From positions 1-40,375 of the forward strand of contig CAZDSH010000009.1 of NCBI GenBank assembly GCA_964508195.1: a DNA stretch of 40,375 nt, written 5' to 3'. A model generated the notes under the pieces. The model did no database searches, was not told the origin of the DNA, and saw only the letters and a list, made by a program, of their open reading frames with translations. The position numbers and the translations under genes were made by a program. Below, in pieces: positions 16,330-25,244 of the stretch (position 1 is the first letter of the stretch; the number at the start of each line of letters is the position of its first letter). This stretch comes from JAAYEV01 sp964508195. Its GTDB lineage: Bacteria > Bacillota > Clostridia > Ch29.

Positions 16330-19132
16330 AATAAGAATTCGAGGTGCAAGGCAACATAATTTAAAGAATTTGGATATAGATATGCCCAGGGACAATCTAA
16401 TAGTAATGACGGGGCTAAGCGGGTCCGGAAAATCATCCCTGGCCTTTGATACCATATACGCTGAGGGACAAAGGCGGTATGTGGAATCCCTATCGGCCTA
16501 TGCAAGACAATTCCTAGGGCAGATGGATAAACCGGATATAGATTATATAGAAGGACTGTCCCCGGCTATATCTATCGACCAGAGGACTACTAGCAAAAAC
16601 CCCCGCTCGACGGTAGGTACCGTAACGGAGGTGTACGATTATCTAAGGCTATTGTTCGCCCGGGCGGGGACGCCTTATTGCCCGCGATGTGGCACTGAAA
16701 TAACCCAACAAACCATCGAGCAGATGGCGGACAGTGTTATGGCCCTAGAAACAGGTACAAGGATTCAATTGCTGGCGCCTATAGTAAGGGATAGGAAGGG
16801 CGAGCATATCAAGCTCATGGAGGAGCTGCAAAAAGCCGGGTATATAAGGATCAGGGTAGACGGCGAGGTTATGGAACTCGGCGATGATATTAAATTGGAC
16901 AGAAACAAAAAACATCGGCTAGAAGTGGTCGTGGACCGGCTCATAGTGAAGGAGGGTATCGAAAAAAGGCTTGCGGATTCTATGGAAACCTGCCTTAAAT
17001 TGACCGAAGGTATGCTCATAGTGGACGTTTTAGGCGATAAGGAATTGATGTTCAGCCAGAACTATGCCTGCATTAAATGCGGATTCAGCATGGAAGAACT
17101 GAGCCCACGCTTTTTTTCCTTTAACAGTCCCTACGGCGCATGCCCCAACTGTAATGGGTTAGGCGATCTCGTTAAGGTTGACCCCGCCCTTATAATACCG
17201 GATATGGACAAAAGTCTTAGGGAAGGCGCTATTGCCACGTTAACGGATGCCGATGAGAGCTGGTACCGTAACACCGTAATAGCGGTAATAAACCATTTCG
17301 GGTACACTGAGGCGACGCCCCTAAGGGAAATGTCACCAAAGGTATTGGAAGTTATACTGTATGGTTCCAAGGGGGAAAAATTTAACGTAAGACACAGGGG
17401 CAGGCATGGCGACAGGACATACAACGTACCGATAGAGGGTATAGTGAACAATCTCCGTAGGCGTTATAGGCAAACCCGATCCGATTATATAAAAAACTAT
17501 ATAGAAAGTTTTATGAGCACAACACCCTGCCCGGTATGTAAAGGTGCCCGGCTTAGGGAGGAGGCCTTAGCCGTAAGGGTTGACGATAAAAACTTGGCGG
17601 AAATAACGGATATGTCCATAGCCCAGTGTCTTAAGTTTTTTGAAACTTTAAAACTGGATGGAAATAAAGAGATAATTGCCCGCCAGGTTTTAAAGGAGAT
17701 CAAAGAACGCCTCGGATTTTTAGTAAATGTGGGGTTGGATTATCTGACCCTTTCCCGGGCTTCGGGTACGTTATCCGGTGGCGAAGCGCAGCGGATTCGC
17801 CTTGCAACCCAGATCGGGTCAAGCCTTGTAGGGGTCCTATATATACTTGACGAACCTAGTATTGGCCTACATCAACGGGACAACCGCAGGCTTATAAGTA
17901 CACTGCGACGGCTTACGGACTTAGGTAACACCCTTATAATAGTGGAACATGACGAGGAAACAATCAGGGCCGCGGACTATATATTGGATATAGGTCCCGG
18001 CGCCGGTATCCATGGCGGCGAAATAGTGGCCAAGGGCAGCCTCGAAAAGATAATGGAATGTAAGGCTTCAATAACGGGCCAATACCTACGGGGGGATAAA
18101 AAGATCGCTGTACCCGAGGTACGGCGTAAGCCCAACGGTAACCACGTTGTAATAAGGGGTGCTGCCCAGAACAATCTTAAAGGTATAGACGTAACCTTTC
18201 CCCTTGGAATATTTTTATGCGTAACCGGCGTATCCGGCTCAGGTAAAAGTACGCTAGTAAACGAGATACTGTACAAAGGTATAGCGAAAAAGTTATACCG
18301 TTCCAGATTGAAACCCGGCGTGCATAAGTCCATAGAGGGCATTGGAAATATTGATAAAATAATAGACATAGATCAGTCCCCTATCGGTAGAACACCACGG
18401 TCCAACCCCGCTACCTATACGGGGGTATTTGACCATATTCGGGATCTGTTCGCCGCTACGACGGAGGCCAGGATGCGTGGCTATAAAAAGGGACGGTTCA
18501 GCTTTAACGTTAAGGGCGGAAGGTGCGAGATTTGCCGTGGCGACGGGATAATAAAGATAGAGATGCATTTTTTACCCGATGTATACGTACCCTGTGAACA
18601 ATGTAAGGGAAAAAGGTACAACAGGGAAACATTGCAGATAAGATACAAGGGAAAAACTATAGCCGACGTACTGGATATGACGGTAGAGGAGGCCCTGGGG
18701 TTTTTCGCCAATATACCGTCCTTAAAGAGGAGGCTACAGGTCATGTTCGATGTGGGCCTAGGTTATATCAGGCTTGGACAGCCATCTACACAATTATCCG
18801 GCGGCGAAGCCCAAAGGGTGAAACTCGCCACGGAGCTTAGTAAAAGAAGCACCGGCAAAACCCTTTATATCTTAGACGAGCCTACTACCGGTTTACATTT
18901 CGAGGATGTCCGAAAACTGATAGCCGTGTTATCCCGATTAGCCGATGCCGGGAACACGGTAATAGTAATAGAGCATAATTTAGACGTAATAAAGACTGCG
19001 GATTATATAATAGATCTGGGCCCCGAGGGTGGCGAATTAGGCGGAAGGGTTATAGCCACCGGTACTCCGGAGCAGATAGCTATGGAAAAACATTCATATA
19101 CGGGTCAATTTCTTAAGGGGTTTTTGCAATAA
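16319..19132 (+). CDS. uvrA: UvrABC excinuclease subunit A
   Basis: 937 residues, normal for UvrA: two ABC ATPase modules with Walker A at GLSGSGKSS (Lys38) and GVSGSGKST, and signatures LSGGEAQRIRLA and LSGGEAQRVKLA. Zinc modules are visible as CIKC...CPNC and CEIC...CEQC. UvrA finds helix-distorting DNA damage and loads UvrB. The start is TTG at 16319 within the end of uvrB (TTGAGGGATAG), after GGGGTGGAGG, so translation is probably coupled. Its last 20 bases overlap the 3' end of a convergent minus-strand gene, and I see no terminator in between. Confidence 0.98.
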   Translation: MRDRIRIRGARQHNLKNLDIDMPRDNLIVMTGLSGSGKSSLAFDTIYAEGQRRYVESLSAYARQFLGQMDKPDIDYIEGLSPAISIDQRTTSKNPRSTVGTVTEVYDYLRLLFARAGTPYCPRCGTEITQQTIEQMADSVMALETGTRIQLLAPIVRDRKGEHIKLMEELQKAGYIRIRVDGEVMELGDDIKLDRNKKHRLEVVVDRLIVKEGIEKRLADSMETCLKLTEGMLIVDVLGDKELMFSQNYACIKCGFSMEELSPRFFSFNSPYGACPNCNGLGDLVKVDPALIIPDMDKSLREGAIATLTDADESWYRNTVIAVINHFGYTEATPLREMSPKVLEVILYGSKGEKFNVRHRGRHGDRTYNVPIEGIVNNLRRRYRQTRSDYIKNYIESFMSTTPCPVCKGARLREEALAVRVDDKNLAEITDMSIAQCLKFFETLKLDGNKEIIARQVLKEIKERLGFLVNVGLDYLTLSRASGTLSGGEAQRIRLATQIGSSLVGVLYILDEPSIGLHQRDNRRLISTLRRLTDLGNTLIIVEHDEETIRAADYILDIGPGAGIHGGEIVAKGSLEKIMECKASITGQYLRGDKKIAVPEVRRKPNGNHVVIRGAAQNNLKGIDVTFPLGIFLCVTGVSGSGKSTLVNEILYKGIAKKLYRSRLKPGVHKSIEGIGNIDKIIDIDQSPIGRTPRSNPATYTGVFDHIRDLFAATTEARMRGYKKGRFSFNVKGGRCEICRGDGIIKIEMHFLPDVYVPCEQCKGKRYNRETLQIRYKGKTIADVLDMTVEEALGFFANIPSLKRRLQVMFDVGLGYIRLGQPSTQLSGGEAQRVKLATELSKRSTGKTLYILDEPTTGLHFEDVRKLIAVLSRLADAGNTVIVIEHNLDVIKTADYIIDLGPEGGELGGRVIATGTPEQIAMEKHSYTGQFLKGFLQ

Positions 19133-19661
19133 TAATTCCCCTGACCGTGCCCGTATTGTTTAGTATAAAACCGCCATTGCTACCTGTGTTTAGTTCATAG
19201 AAGTGTAGATTATTTTCCCGTTGTAATGCTATTATTACATCTTCGTCTACCCGAAGGGGATTAGTTATGGGAATACTGTTATCATCAAGATGTTGGTGTA
19301 TGTCTATGGTATAGTTTGCATAGTCTATATCAATTATTTCTCCGTATACGAATAGTTCTCCCTTTTCGGGGCGGCATTCGGTCAGAGGAAACTTGTAATC
19401 AGAGCTCTTTAGTACTACGGTTTTCATTTCATCGTTCCAATGTATATCCATGCCAAGGGCGGTACTTATGGAACGGGCAGGTACGTATACCCTGCCCCTA
19501 TGTATAAAGGGCCGTTCTTCGAATACTACCCCCCGTCCGTCCACTATTACGCCTATATCGCTGTGATGCACCCTAATCATTTCGGAAGTGCCCCGGGCAT
19601 CGGTTATCATAGGTATAAGGAATAAAAGTACTATTGCGGTTATTGATGCTCTTTTAAACAT
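19113..19661 (-). CDS. Secreted copper-amine-oxidase N-terminal-like domain protein
   Basis: 182 residues with a signal peptide (about 1-22) and a Cu_amine_oxidN1-type domain: GVIVDGRGVVFEERPFIHRG, RVYVPARSISTALGM, then VVLKS. Despite the name this domain has no oxidase activity; in Firmicutes it is a common extracellular module, often in wall-associated proteins. The C-terminal half (about 105-182) looks like a small beta-rich domain I cannot name. The SD is excellent (AAAGGAGG, about 8 nt before the ATG). It is convergent with uvrA and overlaps it by 20 nt. The promoter lies at 19711-19739. Confidence 0.8.
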   Translation of the reverse strand: MFKRASITAIVLLFLIPMITDARGTSEMIRVHHSDIGVIVDGRGVVFEERPFIHRGRVYVPARSISTALGMDIHWNDEMKTVVLKSSDYKFPLTECRPEKGELFVYGEIIDIDYANYTIDIHQHLDDNSIPITNPLRVDEDVIIALQRENNLHFYELNTGSNGGFILNNTGTVRGIIIAKTP

Positions 19662-19710
19662 TTCCTTATCCTCCTTTCTTATACCCCGATTGTTGCCAAG
19701 GGAAACAGGG

Positions 19711-19739
19711 ATTATACTTTTTTAAAAAAATAATAACAA
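19711..19739 (-). promoter_or_regulatory. Promoter of the copper-amine-oxidase-like gene
   Basis: On the minus strand TTGTTA (19739-19734), a 17-nt spacer and TATAAT (19716-19711). The -35 box lies in the T-rich tail of the upstream folT-like terminator, so termination of one gene and initiation of the next share the same bases. Confidence 0.7.
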
Positions 19740-19779
19740 TAATAAAACCGGCTACAGGGGGTTTGCGCAAGTAGCCGGT
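19724..19779 (-). terminator. Terminator of the folT-like gene
   Basis: ACCGGCTAC (19747-19755) and GTAGCCGGT (19771-19779) form a 9-bp stem with a 15-nt loop. Read on the minus strand it is followed by TTTTATTATTG and then a run of T, matching a terminator for the gene ending at 19801. Confidence 0.85.
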
Positions 19780-19800
19780 CTATAAACAAAGGTATTATAT

Positions 19801-20343
19801 TTATTTGATGTACAGCGAGTCCTTGCAATAATCCATTATGCCAAGGCGCATTAAAAGGGTATGTATTATAAAAGGAAATGTAAGGGTATATATTACAAGG
19901 GCGGCTATCCGGGGGCCTATTGTGACGGATATAGGCATATTAAAGGTCAAGCGCAGGAAATAAGGGGTTAAAAATATGGATGTAATGAGTAGCGTCACAA
20001 ATACCGTCCACCCGATATACAAAGGTTTTTTGTATCCCTCGTTATTACGAATAAACATAATACCCGGTATTATGCCGTTTAGTGCTCTAACAAGGGTAAA
20101 ATGAGGCATATAATAACCCATAGGATTTATATAAAATCCAGTGATATCGCTTATTGCGCCTACTATACCACCGGATACGGGGCCGAAGGCCATACCTGTA
20201 AGTATTATGGGCAAATCCCCAAGGCCGATCCTTATACCCTCCACTCCGGCGAAGGCTATTCGCAAACTAGCGATTCTCGTCAGAATTACAGTGATGGAAA
20301 TAAGCAGTGCCATAAGTACTAATTGCCTTGTAGAAAATTTCAT
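19801..20343 (-). CDS. ECF transporter S component, folate (FolT) type
   Basis: 180 residues with about five or six membrane segments. The motif GIRIGLGDLPIILTGMAFGPVSGGIVGAISDITGF (residues about 35-69; shown here only as a family landmark around GDLPIIL and GAISD) and NPMGYYMPHFTL are typical of the folate-specific S component family. It would bind the vitamin outside and use a shared energising module (EcfA, EcfA', EcfT), which is not in this window, as expected for a group II ECF transporter. Folate specificity is by family resemblance only. The SD is TTAGGAGGAG. It shares a divergent promoter region with uvrC and ends in a clear terminator. Confidence 0.83.
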   Translation of the reverse strand: MKFSTRQLVLMALLISITVILTRIASLRIAFAGVEGIRIGLGDLPIILTGMAFGPVSGGIVGAISDITGFYINPMGYYMPHFTLVRALNGIIPGIMFIRNNEGYKKPLYIGWTVFVTLLITSIFLTPYFLRLTFNMPISVTIGPRIAALVIYTLTFPFIIHTLLMRLGIMDYCKDSLYIK

Positions 20344-20385
20344 AGTATCTCCTCCTAAGTCTAAACAAAATTCACATAATGGCTT

Positions 20386-20413
20386 TTGTTTTTAAAAGCG
20401 TTATTAGTATAAT
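20386..20413 (+). promoter_or_regulatory. Plus-strand promoter for uvrC
   Basis: TTGTTT (20386-20391), a 16-nt spacer and TATAAT (20408-20413). It overlaps the divergent promoter, so polymerase can occupy only one of them at a time. I see no LexA box here, unlike uvrBA. Confidence 0.6.
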
Positions 20414-20437
20414 ACAATAAAGAGGGAAGTAATACAA
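20409..20437 (-). promoter_or_regulatory. Minus-strand promoter for the folT-like gene
   Basis: On the minus strand TTGTAT (20437-20432), a 17-nt spacer and TATTAT (20414-20409). The -10 overlaps the plus-strand -10 of uvrC almost base for base. The short leader (about 60 nt) contains a small GCTTTT/AAAAGC hairpin and no riboswitch I recognise. Confidence 0.6.
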
Positions 20438-20466
20438 TATAATAGACCGTATCAGAGGTGGTATAC

Positions 20467-22296
20467 ATGGACACGGGAACCATTAAAATAACCGAGGGTT
20501 TCCCGGAGCTTCCGGGGGTTTATATTATAAAAAATAAAAGGGGTAGCATTATATATATAGGTAAGGCTAAAAATCTTAAAAAAAGGGTTAGCCAATATTT
20601 CAGGTCCGGAGACAGCCACGACGTTAAGACACAGATAATGGTAAGCCAGATAGAGCATATAGAGTATATCGTTACAACGACGGAGCTGGAAGCGCTTATA
20701 TTAGAATGTAACTTGATCAAAAAGCATAGACCTAGATATAATATACTGCTCAAGGACGATAAAAACTTTCCCTATATAAAGGTTACACTAGGGGAGGATT
20801 ATCCGCGGATTTTACTTGCTAGGAAAATGAAAAATGACAGATCGAAATATTTCGGTCCCTACAGGAGCAGTTTTTATGTAAATCAAACCATAGACGCCCT
20901 AAGCAGACTCTTCAAGATAAGAACATGCAATAAAACATTAGACGATACACGCCGGGACAGGGCATGCCTTAATTATCACATAGGCCGATGTATGGCACCT
21001 TGTCAAGGCAACGTGTCTAAGGACGAGTACGGGGCACATATAAAACAAATATGCCTCTTTTTATCCCATCGACTAGACGAATTAATAGCCTTACTCAAGG
21101 AGGAAATGGCAAAGGCCTCACAAAACCTGGATTTTGAAAAGGCGGCAAGGATAAGGGATCAGATAAGGGCTATCGAGTCTATGACGGAAAAACAAAAAGT
21201 GGTGACTACCGACAGGTCGGAGCAAGATGTTATCGCTCACGCACGCCAAGGGGATAGCGCTTGCGTGCAGGTGTTGTTTATAAGGGATGGCAAGCTATTG
21301 GAAAGGGAACATTATTTTTTGGAATGCCTTGGTGGTGTACCCGAGGTGCAACTTATGACGGAGTTTATAAAGAGGTTTTACCATGCCACCGCCTTTATAC
21401 CTAAAGAGATACTTTTACAGCATGGTATTGACGAAAAGGAAGTGATCCGACAATGGCTAAGGGGCAAAAAAGGCGGGGCTGTGGATATAAAGGTACCGCA
21501 AAGGGGGGCTAAAAGACGTATTGTAGAAATAGCTGCGGTAAATGCAAGGGAACTTATAACTAATTTCAGCGAAAGAATGAGAAAGGAACAACAGCAGGCC
21601 CAGGATGCATTAGAAGAGCTTTATAATGTATTGGCATTAGAAGAGTTTCCCTTCCGGATCGAAGCCTTTGATATTTCTAATATACAGGGCGTCCAGCAGG
21701 TGGGTTCTATGGTGGTTTTCGAGGAGGGGCGCCCGAAGAAGAGCGATTATAGACGATACAAGCTAAGGGAGGGACGCGGGCCTGACGATTACGAAAGTAT
21801 GAGGGAAATAATAGCGCGAAGGTACAGAAAAGCTAAAAAGAACGGCGACAGCATGTTACCGCAGCTAATATTAGTCGACGGCGGTAAGGGGCATGTTTCC
21901 GCAGTAGAGGGGAAGCTGGAGGATTTAGGCCTTGGCCTTAGAGTATGTGGTATGGTTAAGGATGATCGGCACAAAACCCGGGGACTTTTAAAGGGGGACG
22001 TTGAAATACCCCTTAGGGAATTTAAAAAGTCCCATAATCTTATTATAGCTATCCAGGAGGAGGCCCACCGATTTGCGATAAACTATCATAGGAGCCTTAG
22101 GGGTAAGGCCCAGGTGCAATCGATACTGGATAATATTAAGGGTATAGGCAAGAAACGTAAGATAGAGTTATTGAAACATTTTGGGGATATTGATAGAATT
22201 AAAAAAGCTAACGTAGAAGAATTAGCTTCGGTAAAGGGGATGAACAGAGCCGTAGCACAATGTGTATACGATTTTTTTAAGGTAAGGGCGTTGTGA
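20467..22296 (+). CDS. uvrC: UvrABC excinuclease subunit C
   Basis: 609 residues from the ATG at 20467, 5 nt after GAGGTGG (the GTG at 20458 overlaps the SD). It contains the N-terminal GIY-YIG nuclease (LPGVYIIKNK...IIYIGKAKNLKKRV), a UVR motif (EMAKASQNLDFEKAARIRDQ) for UvrB binding, the C-terminal RNase H-like endonuclease (EAFDISNIQG, LILVDGGKGH) and a helix-hairpin-helix end (IKGIGKKRKIELLKHFG). UvrC makes both incisions in nucleotide excision repair. The gene is separated from uvrBA by two opposite-strand genes. A 7-bp hairpin (CGGGGAT/ATCCCCG, 22299-22324) follows the stop but lacks a T tract, so read-through into the next genes is likely. Confidence 0.98.
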   Translation: MDTGTIKITEGFPELPGVYIIKNKRGSIIYIGKAKNLKKRVSQYFRSGDSHDVKTQIMVSQIEHIEYIVTTTELEALILECNLIKKHRPRYNILLKDDKNFPYIKVTLGEDYPRILLARKMKNDRSKYFGPYRSSFYVNQTIDALSRLFKIRTCNKTLDDTRRDRACLNYHIGRCMAPCQGNVSKDEYGAHIKQICLFLSHRLDELIALLKEEMAKASQNLDFEKAARIRDQIRAIESMTEKQKVVTTDRSEQDVIAHARQGDSACVQVLFIRDGKLLEREHYFLECLGGVPEVQLMTEFIKRFYHATAFIPKEILLQHGIDEKEVIRQWLRGKKGGAVDIKVPQRGAKRRIVEIAAVNARELITNFSERMRKEQQQAQDALEELYNVLALEEFPFRIEAFDISNIQGVQQVGSMVVFEEGRPKKSDYRRYKLREGRGPDDYESMREIIARRYRKAKKNGDSMLPQLILVDGGKGHVSAVEGKLEDLGLGLRVCGMVKDDRHKTRGLLKGDVEIPLREFKKSHNLIIAIQEEAHRFAINYHRSLRGKAQVQSILDNIKGIGKKRKIELLKHFGDIDRIKKANVEELASVKGMNRAVAQCVYDFFKVRAL

Positions 22297-22349
22297 TACG
22301 GGGATAGGCGGGAAAACATCCCCGATCGCTTACAAAGGGGGCCAGATTA

Positions 22350-22538
22350 ATGAATAAGAAACTCTATAGATCCCAAAGGGATAAAAAGATTGCCGGCGTT
22401 TGCGGCGGGATAGCGGAATATTTTGATTTGGATTCGACGTTGGTAAGGCTAGGCTGGATTATATTTCTCTTCGCCGGCGGTAGCGGAATACTTGCGTATA
22501 TAATAGCATGGATCGTTATGCCCGAGGGGGATCTATAA
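22350..22538 (+). CDS. PspC-domain small membrane protein
   Basis: 62 residues, a single PspC domain: KLYRSQRDKKIAGVCGGIAE, YFDLDSTLVRLGWII, then a hydrophobic helix ending IVMPEGDL. In enterobacteria PspC is part of the phage-shock response; in Firmicutes these stand-alone versions are common and mostly unstudied, possibly sensing membrane stress. It lies in the plus-strand run from uvrC to rapZ. A good SD (AAAGGGGG) is present. Confidence 0.93.
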   Translation: MNKKLYRSQRDKKIAGVCGGIAEYFDLDSTLVRLGWIIFLFAGGSGILAYIIAWIVMPEGDL

Positions 22539-22619
22539 TAGGGATCGGTATCCCGGCATACTCGTTATAAAAGAGGTTAAAATATTTAATAGTTAATCCG
22601 AAGGATTTCCTGGGAGGGA

Positions 22620-23537
22620 ATGATGGAGATAGAATTGGTACATCAGCGGTTAAAGGAACAGATACCGAAGGAATATATAAAAGTTAAAGTACCCATGAAA
22701 GAGCATACTTCTTTTCGGATAGGTGGTCCCGCGGATATTATGGTTTTACCCGACAACGCCCAGCGGATTATGGACACCATTGAGGTGTGCCGTAGTAATA
22801 ATTGCCCATACTACATTATGGGCAATGGTACAAACCTTCTGGTACGGGATAGCGGATACCGAGGTGTGATAATAAAGACTTCGGTTAATATGACGGGTTA
22901 CAATATTGAAGATGAAAAGGTATACGGACAATCCGGGGTGCTGCTATCCACCCTTTCGAAGGCGATCGCCTGCGAAGGGCTGGAGGGGTTTGAATACGCC
23001 GGCGGGATACCGGGGACATTAGGCGGCGCCGTTACGATGAACGCCGGTGCCTATGGCGGCGAAATAAAGGACTCCATAGAATGGGCACAGGTGATGGATA
23101 TCGAGGGAAATATAAAAACCCTTACAAAGTCACAGTTAGGCTTAGAATATAGGACGAGCATTATACAGAATAAGGATTTAATAGTGCTAAACTGCGGGTT
23201 GAAATTCAAAAAGGGTAACAAAAACGCCATAGAAAAAAGAATTGCAAAGTATACGAACCAAAGGCGAGTAAAGCAGCCGTTAAACGTGCCCAGCGCTGGC
23301 AGTACTTTTAAACGGCCTGAGGGGTATTATGCCGGTAAATTGATAGAGGATGCCGGTCTTAAGGGCTTCAAAATAGGTGGTGCCCAAGTTTCTAAGTTAC
23401 ATTGCGGCTTTATTATAAACGTCGGAGACGCTACTGCTACGGATGTAATAGCCCTAATAGGGCATATAAAGGAATGTGTTAAGGAAAGGTTTGATGTAAC
23501 GCTTCAACCTGAGGTTAAAGTTATAGGCGAACCTTAA
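22620..23537 (+). CDS. murB: UDP-N-acetylenolpyruvoylglucosamine reductase MurB
   Basis: About 305 residues. MurB reduces the enolpyruvyl ether with NADPH and FAD to give UDP-MurNAc, an early cytoplasmic step of peptidoglycan synthesis. FAD-binding motifs are clear: TSFRIGGPADIMVLP, GNGTNLLVRDSGYRG and EYAGGIPGTLGGAVTMNAGAYGGE. The catalytic Ser is in VPSAGSTFKRPEG and the C-terminal Glu in LQPEVKVIG; the sequence looks like the type II enzyme of Gram-positives. Two adjacent ATG codons (22620 and 22623) follow GGGAGG; either could be used. The cluster murB-PHP-rapZ is typical of Clostridia. Confidence 0.97.
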   Translation: MMEIELVHQRLKEQIPKEYIKVKVPMKEHTSFRIGGPADIMVLPDNAQRIMDTIEVCRSNNCPYYIMGNGTNLLVRDSGYRGVIIKTSVNMTGYNIEDEKVYGQSGVLLSTLSKAIACEGLEGFEYAGGIPGTLGGAVTMNAGAYGGEIKDSIEWAQVMDIEGNIKTLTKSQLGLEYRTSIIQNKDLIVLNCGLKFKKGNKNAIEKRIAKYTNQRRVKQPLNVPSAGSTFKRPEGYYAGKLIEDAGLKGFKIGGAQVSKLHCGFIINVGDATATDVIALIGHIKECVKERFDVTLQPEVKVIGEP

Positions 23538-23571
23538 GGTTAAGATAAAGCAGCTCGAAGGGAGGAGAATA

Positions 23572-24303
23572 TTGGAGATATTCGCCGATTACCATACCCA
23601 CACCACGTACAGCCACGGTAGGGGCACTATAGAGGATAATGTATTAGAGGCTAGGAAAAAGGGTTTAACAGAGGTTGCTATAACCGATCATGGGCCGGGA
23701 CATTTTTTGTTCGGAGTATCCCGGAAGGGATTATTGCAAATGCGATATGAAGTAAACAGGCTGCAGGCTAAATATCGGGATATACAGGTGTTGTTAGGCG
23801 TTGAGGCTAATATTATATCTATGGACGGGGAGCTAGACGTAGACAAAAACATAATTTCCATGTTGGATATCCTTTTAGCGGGTTACCATTTTGGCGCGTT
23901 GCCGGCTACTTTTAGGGATGCCTATCATATTCATATTAGAAACTTCCTTAGCTGGGGGGCCGATGCCCAAAAAACTAGAGATAACAATACAAAGGCACTG
24001 ATATTAGCGATGCAAAAGTATCCTATCAGTATAATAACCCACCCCGGTGCAAAGGCGGATATTGATACAAAGGTTCTGGCCAAAGCCGCAGCTAAAAGGG
24101 GAGTTGCCCTCGAGATAAATGCAAGCCATGGCTACATGACCGAGGAATATGCAAAAATAGCGAAATTCGAAGGTGCGAAATTCGTATTAGGCAGTGATGC
24201 ACACAGCCCCGAAAGGGTAGGGGATGTAAAGGCGGCGATAGCGATAGCCCTTAGGGCGGGCCTCACACCGGGGGATATAATAAATGTAAAGGATAAGGGG
24301 TGA
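23572..24303 (+). CDS. PHP-domain phosphatase/hydrolase
   Basis: 243 residues with the metal ligands of the PHP fold: FADYHTHTTYSHG near the N-terminus, ITDHGPGH around 38-46, a Glu in LLGVEANI, HPGAKAD near 162 and GSDAHSPERVGD near 212. The closest known group is the YcdX-like/histidinol-phosphatase-like PHP hydrolases found between murB and rapZ in many Clostridia. The substrate is unknown; the position suggests a small phosphorylated metabolite. The start is TTG at 23572 after GGGAGGAG. Confidence 0.88.
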   Translation: MEIFADYHTHTTYSHGRGTIEDNVLEARKKGLTEVAITDHGPGHFLFGVSRKGLLQMRYEVNRLQAKYRDIQVLLGVEANIISMDGELDVDKNIISMLDILLAGYHFGALPATFRDAYHIHIRNFLSWGADAQKTRDNNTKALILAMQKYPISIITHPGAKADIDTKVLAKAAAKRGVALEINASHGYMTEEYAKIAKFEGAKFVLGSDAHSPERVGDVKAAIAIALRAGLTPGDIINVKDKG

Positions 24304-24310
24304 AGGGATT

Positions 24311-25189
24311 ATGAGATTTGTCGTTATTACGGGTTTATCCGGGGCGGGTAAAACCGAAGCGGTAAGGGGCCTCGAAGATTTAGGATTTTTTTGTGTTGAC
24401 AATCTGCCGCCGGTGCTCATATCTAAATTTGCCGAACTATGTTATCAAACCGGGGGCAGAATAGATAAAATTGCGCTGGTTATAGATATAAGGGGCGGCG
24501 AATTTTTTGACGAATTCCTTTCTAGTATAGATGACCTTAAAAGCGAAGGCATACACTTAGAGGTTTTATTTTTAGAGGCTTCTGAGGAAACATTGATAAA
24601 AAGGTTTAAAGAAACCCGCAGACGGCACCCCCTAGCCCCGGAGGATAGATTGCTGAAGGGGATCGCAGAGGAGAAGGAACGGCTTAGCAGCATTAGGCAA
24701 CGGGCGGACTATATTATAGATACGACTAATTTAAGGACAAGGCAGCTAAAGGAGGAATTGGCTAATATATTCCAAGGGGAGGGCAAAAAAGAGGGGCTAC
24801 TAATATCCGTGGTATCCTTCGGTTTCAAGTACGGTATACCCCTCGATGCGGATCTCTTATTCGATATACGGTTTTTGCCGAACCCCTACTACAACGAAGC
24901 GTTACGGGACTATAGCGGCGAAAACCCCGCAGTAAAGGAATACGTTATGAAGTCCCAGGACACGAAGGTATTTTTAATTAAATTAAAGGATCTCATGAAA
25001 TTTCTCATACCCCATTATATTAGGGAGGGTAAAACCAGTTTAGTAGTTGGCATAGGATGTACCGGGGGTAGGCATCGTTCTGTTATAGTTGCCAAAGAAC
25101 TGTACGATCATTTAAAGGTTAATAACCACCGCGCAATTATTGACCATAGGGATATAAACAAATCCGTTGCTGGGCATGGAAATCGGTAA
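24311..25189 (+). CDS. rapZ: RNase adapter / nucleotide-binding protein RapZ (YvcJ family)
   Basis: 292 residues with Walker A GLSGAGKT (8-15), LGFFCVDNLPP and the C-terminal GIGCTGGRHRSV motif of the RapZ/YvcJ family. E. coli RapZ controls GlmZ decay and so glucosamine-6-phosphate synthesis; B. subtilis YvcJ binds and hydrolyses nucleotides and influences competence. In Firmicutes rapZ is nearly always followed by yvcK and whiA; here yvcK is absent and whiA lies 2 kb away. An unused strong SD (GAAGGAGG, around 25209-25216) follows the stop. Confidence 0.96.
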   Translation: MRFVVITGLSGAGKTEAVRGLEDLGFFCVDNLPPVLISKFAELCYQTGGRIDKIALVIDIRGGEFFDEFLSSIDDLKSEGIHLEVLFLEASEETLIKRFKETRRRHPLAPEDRLLKGIAEEKERLSSIRQRADYIIDTTNLRTRQLKEELANIFQGEGKKEGLLISVVSFGFKYGIPLDADLLFDIRFLPNPYYNEALRDYSGENPAVKEYVMKSQDTKVFLIKLKDLMKFLIPHYIREGKTSLVVGIGCTGGRHRSVIVAKELYDHLKVNNHRAIIDHRDINKSVAGHGNR

Positions 25190-25244
25190 GTTTTAAAGGG
25201 ATCCCCGGAAGGAGGATTTAACTTATAAGGGATGGATGTTTTTC

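Noticed and set aside
20344..20402. Possible tetrahydrofolate riboswitch before the folT-like gene
   Set aside because: The minus-strand leader is only about 60 nt and lacks the conserved THF-aptamer segments; only a small GCTTTT/AAAAGC hairpin is present.
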